Under the pieces are notes generated by a model. It worked only from the letters and a program-made list of their open reading frames with translations, was not told where the DNA came from and ran no database searches. The position numbers were made by a program, and so were the translations under genes. This document shows, in pieces, positions 55,095 to 62,871 of a DNA stretch of 64,000 nucleotides. Each line of letters opens with the position of its first letter. Position 1 is the first letter of the stretch. The stretch comes from Rhodanobacteraceae bacterium (GTDB lineage Bacteria; Pseudomonadota; Gammaproteobacteria; Xanthomonadales; SZUA-5), in the NCBI GenBank assembly GCA_016713135.1, contig JADJPR010000012.1, positions 1 through 64,000 of the forward strand, given 5' to 3'.

Positions 55095-55976
55095 TCAGCC
55101 GCTCGGCGGTCGCCGTTCGCTCCAGAGCAGATACAGCCCGCCCGCCACCACGATCCCGGCGCCGGCCAGCACGATCGGTTGCGGCAGGGTGTGCCACAGC
55201 AGCCAGTCGAGGCCCAGGCCCCAGGCCAGCGCGGTGTACTCGAAGGGCGCGATCAGCGACGCCTGGCCGCGCTTGAAAGCTTCGGTCACGGCGAACTGAC
55301 CGACCGATCCGGTCACCGCGATGGCGAGCAGGGTCCAGCCGTGCGCCGATTGCACCGGCTTCCAGTCGCTGCCGGTCAGCGCGGTGGCCCCCAGCGCCAC
55401 CATCAGCATGAGCCAGAACACCATCGACACCGAACTGTCCGTGCGTCCGAGCACGCGTGCGGTGATCGCGGTGAAGGCATAGCAGGTGGTCGACACCAGG
55501 ACAGCGACGCCGCCGAGCGAGAACATCTGCGCGCCGCTCGGCCTGAGCACCACCAGCACCCCGATCAGGCCGATGGCGATCGCCCACCAGCGGTTGGCGC
55601 CGACCTTCTCGCCGAGGATCGGCGCGGCCAGCGCGGTGATCAGCAGCGGCGCGAAGAAGAAGATTGCATAGGCCTCCGACAGCGGCAGCGTACGCAGCGC
55701 GAAAGCGAAACACGCCAGCATCAGGATGCCGAGCGCGCCGCGCAGCAGGTGCAAACCCCAGCGGATGTCGAACAGCCGCGCACGCGTACCGAGCACCGCG
55801 GCCCAGACCATGATCACCGGCAGCGAGGCGTAGCCACGCAACGCCGCCACCTGGGTGGCGGGATAGTGCGGCGACAGCAGTTTCAGCGCCGCGTCCATCA
55901 TCGCGAAAGCGCCGACGGCGATCACCATCATCAGGATGCCGCGCAGGTTGTCGGCGCGCTGGGTCTCGGGGCTCAT
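55095..55976 (-). CDS. EamA/DMT-superfamily transporter
   Basis: The product is 293 aa with about ten membrane spans arranged as two EamA repeats (ILMMVIAVGAFAMMDAALKLL... and GVAVLVSTTCYAFTAITARVLG...). GEKVGANRWWAIAIGLIGVLVVLRP is the typical loop between repeats. Members export metabolites such as amino acids or nucleosides; the substrate is not shown. The start is ATG 55976. A double family C palindrome lies upstream. Confidence 0.88.
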   Translation of the reverse strand: MSPETQRADNLRGILMMVIAVGAFAMMDAALKLLSPHYPATQVAALRGYASLPVIMVWAAVLGTRARLFDIRWGLHLLRGALGILMLACFAFALRTLPLSEAYAIFFFAPLLITALAAPILGEKVGANRWWAIAIGLIGVLVVLRPSGAQMFSLGGVAVLVSTTCYAFTAITARVLGRTDSSVSMVFWLMLMVALGATALTGSDWKPVQSAHGWTLLAIAVTGSVGQFAVTEAFKRGQASLIAPFEYTALAWGLGLDWLLWHTLPQPIVLAGAGIVVAGGLYLLWSERRPPSG

Positions 55977-56031
55977 CGCGATGGCACGGGGTCGGGGCCG
56001 CGCAGCATACCCTCGCGGGGTCGACCGGGCA

Positions 56032-56200
56032 GTTCAACGCGGAGACGCGGAGACGCGGAGGAACACGGAGAACAGCAGAGAGATGCTTTTCTCCACGTCT
56101 CTGTGCCCGCGTGCTGAACCTTGAACGCGAAGACGCAGAGACGCAGAGATGAGTGCCTTCTCCTGCTTCTCTCCGCGTCCTCCGCGTCTCCGCGTTGAAC
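56032..56200. repeat. Two adjacent tandem-arm palindromes, family C
   Basis: Unit 1 (56032-56120) and unit 2 (56121-56200) both use cgcggagacgcggagacgcg-type left arms. The outer right end is cgcgtctccgcgttgaac. These ends match those of the 14831-15104 array. They lie between the methyltransferase gene end and the transporter start. Confidence 0.88.
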
Positions 56201-56213
56201 CGGTTTCGGCGCC

Positions 56214-56948
56214 CTAGGCGAACCCGGCGACGACGCTGCAGAAGCGCGCACCGGCGGCGCTGCGCCCGGGGGCATAGTCGTAATCGACACGCAGCACCGG
56301 CCCGAGGTGGGTGCGCACCTGCGCCACCAGCCGCTCCGGGGTGTGCGGGCGGACGACCTCGCGGGTGACCAGCGTGCGCCCGCCGAAAGCGCCGCGCATG
56401 CGATAGCGCCGCTCGATTCGGTGACAGCCGTCGGCCAGCCGCATGACCCGCTTGTGCCGCACCAGCCATTGGTCGTTCACGCGCCGCGCATAGTCGCGCA
56501 GCCAGCCGCTGCCGGCGAGGCGCGGCTGCGGGATGAAGGCGTCGACGACGACGCACGCGCCCTGCCGCAAGGTGGCGCGCAGGCCGGTTGCCAGCGCCGA
56601 CCAGTCATCCTCGTCCAGCAGATAGGTCGCCAGCGAATACGGCAGCAGCGCCAGCGCGAACTCACCCCGCAGCGCGAGCCGGCGGATGTCCATCCGCAGC
56701 AGCGACGCCGCCGGCCCGCAGCGCAGCCGCGCCTGTTGCAGCATCGCGCCGGAACGATCCACGCCCACCGCGTCCACCCCGGCCGCCAGCAGCGCCGCGA
56801 GCACGCGCCCGGTGCCACAGCCGAGTTCCAGCACCGGCCCGTCTGCGGCGCGTGCCAGCGCGCGGTACCAGCCGATGTCGTCGAAGGCCATGCTCGCGCC
56901 CATGTCGGCGTCGTAGATCGACGCGATGGCGTCGTACGCGGCGCTCAT
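56214..56948 (-). CDS. SAM-dependent methyltransferase, last gene of a glycan operon
   Basis: The product is 244 aa. A class I methyltransferase fold is visible: AYDAIASIYDADMG, then VLELGCGTGRVLAALLAAGVDAVGVDRSGAML (SAM-binding loop and acidic residue), LLRMDIRRLAL and FALALLPYSLATYLLDEDD. It probably methylates a sugar or lipid-linked glycan. The ATG at 56948 overlaps the stop of the glycosyltransferase gene (ATGA), placing it last in the operon that starts with the 2-epimerase-like gene. Confidence 0.85.
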   Translation of the reverse strand: MSAAYDAIASIYDADMGASMAFDDIGWYRALARAADGPVLELGCGTGRVLAALLAAGVDAVGVDRSGAMLQQARLRCGPAASLLRMDIRRLALRGEFALALLPYSLATYLLDEDDWSALATGLRATLRQGACVVVDAFIPQPRLAGSGWLRDYARRVNDQWLVRHKRVMRLADGCHRIERRYRMRGAFGGRTLVTREVVRPHTPERLVAQVRTHLGPVLRVDYDYAPGRSAAGARFCSVVAGFA

Positions 56949-58960
56949 CGGCGCCGCGCCAAGCGGGTCAGCAGGTCCACCCATGGTTGCACGCGCAGGG
57001 TCCACGACCACGGCGCGATGGCCGCGCGCGCCTGCGCCTCGGCGCGATGGCGTCGGTCTGGGTCGGACAAAAGCGCGAGGATTGCATCGGACATGCCCGC
57101 GACATCGGCGACGCGCACGAGCCCCGACGTATCCAGCGCCTCGAAGCCGCGCGCGCCGCTGCGGGTGCTGACCACCGTGCGGCCGTGCGCCAGCGCCTCG
57201 GCAAGTTTCAGTGCGGAGCCCTCGATCTCGCCCTGCGGATTCAGCGCCAGCACCGCGGCGGCGTACTCCGGGGCCGGGTCGACATGGCCATCGACCAGTT
57301 CCACGCCCGCAGGTAGCGGCGCCGAGCCCCAGCGCGAGGCGCCGCCGTCCCCGGCCAGCACGCGCACCCGCAGCGACGGGTCGTGCGCACGCAGCGCCGG
57401 CCACGCCAGCGCCAGGAAGTCGCGCAGACCGTCGAGGTTCGGCCGGTAGCGCAGCGGCGCGACCAGCAGCAAGGGGCCGTCCTGCGGCGATGGCGCCGCG
57501 GCCGCGTCGGGCACGCGCACGCCGTTCTCGACGAGGATTTCGTGCGGATGCTGCCAGTAGCCCAGGTCCACCGCGGTGGTCAGCACCAGCGCGACGACAT
57601 GGGTCAGCGCGGCGCCGACGCGCGCCTGCGCGGCGGGTGGCAGCGCGCGCCCGGCATCGTGCAGCGTCCACACCACCGGGACATCGCAGGCGAGGCCCTC
57701 GATCAAGCCGACGCACTCGACGTGCTCGAAGCACACCACATCCGGCCGCGCCGCCGCAATCAGGCGCTTCAGCTCCGCCCGCAGGCGCGGGTGCGCGTGC
57801 GCATCCCAGCGCGCGAGCACCTCATCGCCGACGTCGGGCCGTCCGCCGACCGGGTGGATCGCGCGGAAACACGGGTCGTCGGCGGTCGCCGCCTGCGGCT
57901 GCGCGCTGGCCTCGTCGTGCAGCAGGATCCAGTCGATGGCATCGGCGCTGGCGCGCGCCAGTTCGACGATCCGCCGCGCACCGCCATGGCTGGGCGGCAG
58001 CACCGCGAACGGCGACACCAGCAGCACGCGCGGGCGCCCGGTGCGCCAGCGCTGCGGGTGCGGATGGCGCTGGTGGTGCAGGTGATCGAGGCAGGCGGCC
58101 GCCGCGCTGGCGCGCAGCCGCTGGCGCGCGGCCCGATGTTCGCGATCCAGCGCCCGCCAGAGCGCGCCGAGGCGATCGAGCTTGCCACCGTGCCAGCGCG
58201 GCGCGCCAAACAGATCGCCATAGCGCCAGCGCAGGTGCGCCAGGTTGCGCTGCACCACCCGCTCGACGGTGCGCGGCGCCACATAGCGGCCGATGGTCGC
58301 CCGATGCGCATGCAGCGCACGCGAGGCCGGGCAGTACAGCACGCTCAGGCCCTCGGCCCAGGCCTGCAAGCCCCAGTCGGCGTCCTCGAAATAGAACGGC
58401 GCATAGGCGCGGCTGCGCGCCAGGTAGCGCTTGAGCGGCGCGGCCTGGAACAGCGAGGAGCCGCCGCCGGCGTAAAGGTGTCCGCGCGCCTGCAGGTCGA
58501 TCGGTTCGCGGTCGTGCAGTTCCAGCTGGCCGTCGGGCGCGCGCGCCGGCACGGTCCAGCCGGTTTCCTCACGCCGCCGGCTGCGGTCGACAAACTCGAT
58601 CTGGCTGGCGATCGCGAACACGTCCGCGGCGCGCCAGGGCAGCAATTCGGCCAGCGCATCGGGTGCCAGGCGCATGTCGCTGTTGAGCAGGTACAGCCAG
58701 GGCTCGGCGCTGGCAGCAACCAGCCGTTCGATCGCGCCGTGGTAGCCGAGCGCGCGCGGATGGAACTGCCACTCCACGTCGGCGTGCCCGGCCTGCAGCT
58801 CGCAGTAGTCGGCGGCCGACGCGCCGTTGACCAGCACGCGCACGCGGTGCGGAGTGTCGATGCGCTCGCGCGCGGCGCGCAGCGCGGCCAGTGTGAGCGC
58901 CAGCTCGTCGGGCCGCCCGCGCTCCGGGATCAGCACCGCGAAGGGCGCGTCCGCGCTCAC
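56945..58960 (-). CDS. Two-domain glycosyltransferase (GT2-like and GT4-like)
   Basis: The product is about 671 aa. Residues 1-270 are GT2/GT-A like: VLIPERGRPDELALTLAALR, LYLLNSDMRLAPDALAELLPW (acidic metal site region) and FYFEDADWGLQAWAEGLSVLY. Residues about 300-671 are GT4/GT-B like: LLVSPFAVLPPSHGGARRIVELARA, then LLVAPLRYRPNLDGLRDFLA, and ALNPQGEIEGSALKLAEALAHGRTVVST (donor-binding Glu region). One protein could thus add two sugars in sequence. It starts at GTG 58960, overlapping the radical SAM gene stop (GTGA). Donor and acceptor are unknown. Confidence 0.85.
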   Translation of the reverse strand: MSADAPFAVLIPERGRPDELALTLAALRAARERIDTPHRVRVLVNGASAADYCELQAGHADVEWQFHPRALGYHGAIERLVAASAEPWLYLLNSDMRLAPDALAELLPWRAADVFAIASQIEFVDRSRRREETGWTVPARAPDGQLELHDREPIDLQARGHLYAGGGSSLFQAAPLKRYLARSRAYAPFYFEDADWGLQAWAEGLSVLYCPASRALHAHRATIGRYVAPRTVERVVQRNLAHLRWRYGDLFGAPRWHGGKLDRLGALWRALDREHRAARQRLRASAAAACLDHLHHQRHPHPQRWRTGRPRVLLVSPFAVLPPSHGGARRIVELARASADAIDWILLHDEASAQPQAATADDPCFRAIHPVGGRPDVGDEVLARWDAHAHPRLRAELKRLIAAARPDVVCFEHVECVGLIEGLACDVPVVWTLHDAGRALPPAAQARVGAALTHVVALVLTTAVDLGYWQHPHEILVENGVRVPDAAAAPSPQDGPLLLVAPLRYRPNLDGLRDFLALAWPALRAHDPSLRVRVLAGDGGASRWGSAPLPAGVELVDGHVDPAPEYAAAVLALNPQGEIEGSALKLAEALAHGRTVVSTRSGARGFEALDTSGLVRVADVAGMSDAILALLSDPDRRHRAEAQARAAIAPWSWTLRVQPWVDLLTRLARRR

Positions 58961-60378
58961 CACACCAGCTCCGCGGCGATCAGCGCGAAGCCGAGCTCGC
59001 GCACATCGCTGCCGGCGCCGAGTGCCTGCGGACTGCGCGCGCCGGGACAATCGATCTCGACCACGATCTGGTCGCCGCGGGCGGCCGGCAGGGGCAGGCG
59101 CAAATCGATGCTCTCCGGCCCGGCGACGGCCTGCTGGTGCAGCGTGTGCCCATCCACGCGAACTCTGAAAGTGGCCGAAGGCGGCGCGTGCGCGAGCAGT
59201 CCGCGCAGGCGCAGGTGGCGGCGGAAACGCGGTCGCGGCAGCACCAGCGCGGCGCCGCTGCCGCACCAGCGCGCGCCGCTGCCGTCGTCCGCATGCCAGC
59301 CGCGCAGCAGTTGTGCCGCCGGCGGGCGCGCGCCCTCGATGCGGGGCTGCGGGCGGATCGGGCGGTAGGCGGTCTTGTAGACGCAATCGCGGCAGGCCGC
59401 GGCCAGTCCGGCCAGGTGCGCCGCGCGAAAGTCGCGATAGGCCTTGCCATGCCAGATCTCGCGCAGGCTGGCGTGCTTCAGATCGCCCAGCGCGGTCTTC
59501 TCGGTGACCTCGCAGGCGACCACCCGGCCGTCGGCGAGGACGTGCACGCTGTCGAAGGGACTCTGGTCGCAATCGCCGATGCGCGCGCCGGGCGGCAATG
59601 GCCACGGCCAGGGTTGCGGGTGTGCCGCCAGCGACACGTCCGGCTGCAGTTCGAAGGAGGACAGCTGGATCGCCAGCTCCGGCGCCGCCGCGCGCGCGGC
59701 GGCGACCGCGCGCGCCAGGCGTGCGCTGAAGCCGGGATCGAGCTGGCCATCGGCGGTGTGCTCGCTGGCCGGTCCCAGCGGCAGAGGATCGCGCCCGATC
59801 AAGGGGTGCACCGCCAGCACCGGGATCGCGTGCGCCGCGGCGAAGGTGGCGACCGCGGGCAGCTCGTCGAGGTTGCGATCCATCGCGACGAAGGCCAGGT
59901 CCAGTGCGAACGGCCACGGCGCACGCTGGCGCCAGTCCAGTAGCTGGCGGATGCGTGCGTGCATCGCTTCCAGCGAGCCGAAGCGGTAGATCGCCTCGAA
60001 GCGCGCGGCGTCCAGGGTGTGCAGCGACACCGTCAGGCGCCCGAGGCCCGCCTCCAGAGCCGCCTGCAGCCGGTCGGGTTTGAGCGAGGCCAGCGCGCTC
60101 ACCAGTTCAACCTCGGCGCCGGTGCCGGCGGCGAGCGCAACGGCCTCGGCCAGCCGCGGATAGTGGCCGGACTCGCCGGCGTAGTTCAGGCGCCGCATGC
60201 GCGGCAGGTCGAGCTCGCCGATCACGCGCCGGTACAGCTCGAAATCCAGATGCTCGCCGGCACCGCGCAGGCTCGCGCGGGTGCAGAACACGCAGTCGAA
60301 GGGACAGCGCGAGGTCAGTTCGATCCACAGCACGCGTGGCATCGCGAGCGTGCGCGCGGCGAGCAGGGCGTCGCTCAT
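58957..60378 (-). CDS. Radical SAM/SPASM protein with extra C-terminal beta domain
   Basis: The product is 473 aa. WIELTSRCPFDCVFCTRASL carries the CxxxCxxC motif for the SAM-binding 4Fe-4S cluster. A SPASM-like part follows: GDCDQSPFDSVHVLADGRVVACEVTEKTALGDLKHASLREIWHG and ACRDCVYK, with auxiliary-cluster cysteines. The last 110 residues (from about ARWCGSGAALVLPRPR) look like a beta-sandwich. Similar proteins modify peptides or sugars; with 2-epimerase and glycosyltransferase neighbours, a sugar or glycan substrate is most likely. I chose the ATG at 60378 (MSDALLAART), which overlaps the upstream stop. Confidence 0.85.
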   Translation of the reverse strand: MSDALLAARTLAMPRVLWIELTSRCPFDCVFCTRASLRGAGEHLDFELYRRVIGELDLPRMRRLNYAGESGHYPRLAEAVALAAGTGAEVELVSALASLKPDRLQAALEAGLGRLTVSLHTLDAARFEAIYRFGSLEAMHARIRQLLDWRQRAPWPFALDLAFVAMDRNLDELPAVATFAAAHAIPVLAVHPLIGRDPLPLGPASEHTADGQLDPGFSARLARAVAAARAAAPELAIQLSSFELQPDVSLAAHPQPWPWPLPPGARIGDCDQSPFDSVHVLADGRVVACEVTEKTALGDLKHASLREIWHGKAYRDFRAAHLAGLAAACRDCVYKTAYRPIRPQPRIEGARPPAAQLLRGWHADDGSGARWCGSGAALVLPRPRFRRHLRLRGLLAHAPPSATFRVRVDGHTLHQQAVAGPESIDLRLPLPAARGDQIVVEIDCPGARSPQALGAGSDVRELGFALIAAELVW

Positions 60379-61349
60379 ACCAGGTCCTCCGCGGCCAGCG
60401 CCTCGCCGCACCACAGGCTGAGCGCCTGCTCGGCAAACAACGCCGCCCAGGTCGGGCGGGCATCGGCAAAGGGCACGAAGGGCAGGCGGCCGCGCACGTC
60501 CACCCGCGCCGCCAGCTCGGCGGCCAGATTCACCCAGTCGGCTTTACGCGGGAAACCCAGCAGCAGCGCGGCACGCAGTGCCTGCGCCAGCACATCGCTG
60601 CGGCGGGCGCCGCCGTCCACCGATTCGCAAAGCCGCGCGACGCCGCCGTGCGCCCTGAGCAGGGCGTCCAGCGCCTGCCGCGCGGGCTCGCGCTGGCCGA
60701 GCAGCAGCAGGCCCTCGATGGCATAGAGCTGCGGGTGCGCCTCGCGATGCGGCTGCGCCAGGGTCTGCGCGGCCAGCTGCGGCACTGCCGCGGCGGCCGC
60801 TTGCGCCACCCCACCGGTCCCGTGGCGCAAGTGCGCACAGGCCTTGAGCAGGAAGGGCCCGAGTTGCCCGGACCAGCGCGGCGGCAGCGCGCCGCGGCCG
60901 GCGATCAGGCGACCGTCCTCGAGGTAGCGCCCGAGCGCCTCCCAGACGGAATCGGCGAGTGCCAGCGCGCGCTGCGATTGGCGCGCCAGGCCGAAGCGGC
61001 GCAGCCCCAGCCACAGCATCGCGTGATCGTAGAGGTAGTCGGCGCTGGCGTAGGCTGGATCGCTCGCCGCGGCGCCGACGCGGGTGGGCCAGGCGCCGCC
61101 GCCCAGGCGCGCGCCAGCGAGCCAGTCCAGCACCGAATCGGCGTGTCCGGCAGCGACGTCCGCCCGCGCGCTCGCCCACTGCAGCCAGTAGCCGGCGATC
61201 TCGGGATAGGCGTACAGGGCGCTGCCATCGGCCGCGTGCGCGCCGACCACACCGCGCGGCCAGGCCGCTCCGCCGCGCGCGCCCAGCTCCGCGCGCAGCC
61301 GAGCCAGCGCGTCCTCGACAGCGCTGCCGCGCGCCGCGACCGCGTTCAC
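60375..61349 (-). CDS. Alpha/alpha-toroid-like protein of unknown function in the glycan operon
   Basis: The product is 324 aa. Repeated helix pairs (YAYPEIAGYWLQWASARAD, GAWPTRVGAAASDPAYASADYLYDHAMLWLGLRRF, HPQLYAIEGLLLLGQREPARQAL) suggest an alpha/alpha toroid, as in some glycoside hydrolases, epimerases and terpene cyclases. I see no catalytic motif. It starts at GTG 61349 overlapping the epimerase stop, and its stop overlaps the radical SAM start. A role in the same pathway is inferred from this coupling. Confidence 0.65.
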   Translation of the reverse strand: MNAVAARGSAVEDALARLRAELGARGGAAWPRGVVGAHAADGSALYAYPEIAGYWLQWASARADVAAGHADSVLDWLAGARLGGGAWPTRVGAAASDPAYASADYLYDHAMLWLGLRRFGLARQSQRALALADSVWEALGRYLEDGRLIAGRGALPPRWSGQLGPFLLKACAHLRHGTGGVAQAAAAAVPQLAAQTLAQPHREAHPQLYAIEGLLLLGQREPARQALDALLRAHGGVARLCESVDGGARRSDVLAQALRAALLLGFPRKADWVNLAAELAARVDVRGRLPFVPFADARPTWAALFAEQALSLWCGEALAAEDLV

Positions 61350-62521
61350 GCGCGTGCCCCCAGCCGTGCTTGCTGCTGCAGCGCAAGCCAGCGCGCGATG
61401 GCCTCGGCCGCGCGCAGGCCGGCGTGGCCATCGCCGTAGGGGCTGTCGGCGGCCAGCGGCCACGCCGGCGGCCAATGCGCGACGCCGAGCGCGCGCTCGA
61501 TCTGCGCATCGAGCTCGCCTGCGGCGAGCGGTTCGATCTGGCGCGCATGGCCGCTCTCGAGCGCTTCCATGCGTTCGCTGCGACGGCGGTAGACCAGCAG
61601 CGGCACGCCCAGGTAAGGCAGTTCCTCGGCGGCGCCGCCGGAATCGCTGAGTACCCCGCGTGCATTGCGCGCCAGCGCCAGCCAGCGGCTGCGCTCCAGC
61701 GCGGGCAGGCGCGCGATGCCGCTGTCCTCGCCCAGAGCCAGCGACCAGCGCCGCTGCCACCACGCGTTGGGATGCGCCGCCATGCCGATGCGCCAGCCGC
61801 CGCGCGCCAGCGCCCGCAGGCCCAACGCCAGGCGGTCGAGCGCGCGGCCGGCGTTCTCGCGCCGGTGCACGTCGACCAGCAGGTCGCAGCGCGGCAGGGT
61901 GCTCGCCAGCGCCGGCTGGCGCAGGCCATCCACCGCAGTGCTGCCGATCTGTTCGATGGATTGGGCCGGGACGCCCTCGGCGAGCAGCTGCGCCGCCGCG
62001 CGCGCGCTCGGCGCCAGGTGCAGGTCGGCGATGCGCGCGATCGCCCGGCGGTAGGGTTCCTCCGGAAACGGCGAGCGCAGGTCGCCGCTGCGCAGCCCGG
62101 CCTCCAGGTGCACCAGCGGCAGGCCGGCCGCGCGCGCTGCCTGGGCGCCGGCGTGCGCGCTGGCGGTGTCGCCCTGGACCACCACAGCGCGGGGCCGGCA
62201 GCGATGCAGGAACACGGCCAGCGCCATCTGCAGCGCGCGGTCGAGTTCGCCTCGACGCAGCGGATGCGCCGGCGGCGGCAGCCGCTGCCACGGCCAGTGC
62301 GCGGCGTCGGCGGGCACCTCGGGCTGCTGTCCGGTCCAGCACCAGCGCAAGCTGCCGCGCCAGGCCTGCGCCAACGGCGCCAGCTTCAGTGCTTCCGGCC
62401 GGGTGCCGGCGATCAACAGCAAGTCGCAGGGCGGAGCGATCGACACGGCGGGCGACGCACAGGGAGGAGGAATCGTCGACACTGCGTGAAAGCCCGAGTT
62501 CCGGCCCGTGTCCAAGGTCAC
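61346..62521 (-). CDS. UDP-N-acetylglucosamine 2-epimerase-like protein
   Basis: The product is up to 391 aa. WecB-family motifs are present: LLIAGTRPEALKLAPL, VVVQGDTASAHAG, VHLEAGLRSGDLRSPFPEEPYRRAIARIADLHLAP, LVDVHRREN and VLSDSGGAAEELPYLGVPLLV. It would make UDP-ManNAc or a related sugar for a surface polymer. The start is uncertain: GTG 62521, or GTG 62482 just before the conserved core. It opens the operon with the toroid-like, radical SAM, glycosyltransferase and methyltransferase genes. It lies 16 bases after the YcgL gene. Confidence 0.85.
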   Translation of the reverse strand: MTLDTGRNSGFHAVSTIPPPCASPAVSIAPPCDLLLIAGTRPEALKLAPLAQAWRGSLRWCWTGQQPEVPADAAHWPWQRLPPPAHPLRRGELDRALQMALAVFLHRCRPRAVVVQGDTASAHAGAQAARAAGLPLVHLEAGLRSGDLRSPFPEEPYRRAIARIADLHLAPSARAAAQLLAEGVPAQSIEQIGSTAVDGLRQPALASTLPRCDLLVDVHRRENAGRALDRLALGLRALARGGWRIGMAAHPNAWWQRRWSLALGEDSGIARLPALERSRWLALARNARGVLSDSGGAAEELPYLGVPLLVYRRRSERMEALESGHARQIEPLAAGELDAQIERALGVAHWPPAWPLAADSPYGDGHAGLRAAEAIARWLALQQQARLGARA

Positions 62522-62537
62522 GGGGCAGAAGGGCCGT

Positions 62538-62798
62538 TCAGGCGGTCGGATCGGGCAGCGGAACCCGTTCGGCCGGCGGGAACTGCACGTGGTAGCCGAT
62601 GCCGGCGATGTTCTCCAGCACCCGCCGCGCGTCTTCCCGCGCGAGCCTGCGCTCAGGCGTCAACTCGAAACGCAGCGCTTCGCTCAAGGGACCGAGCGCC
62701 TGCTGCAGCGGCGGCGGCAGCTTCGCCAGCGCCGCGGCATCCGCCACGTAGACATAGGTGTCCGGGCGGCGCGAGCTGCGGTAAACGATGCAGTGCAT
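62538..62798 (-). CDS. YcgL-family protein
   Basis: The product is 86 aa. MHCIVYRSSRRPDTYVYVAD and LRFELTPERRLAREDARRVL match the YcgL (DUF709) family, a small cytoplasmic protein of unknown function. The start at 62798 is the family N-terminus (MHCxVYRS). It precedes the 2-epimerase-like gene by 16 bases and may be co-transcribed. Confidence 0.88.
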   Translation of the reverse strand: MHCIVYRSSRRPDTYVYVADAAALAKLPPPLQQALGPLSEALRFELTPERRLAREDARRVLENIAGIGYHVQFPPAERVPLPDPTA

Positions 62799-62871
62799 GG
62801 GGTCGGGGCCTGGCAGCGGATCCCCGATTATCGCCCGGCCCCGCTGCTCGCGGGACCGGGCTATGTGGGGC

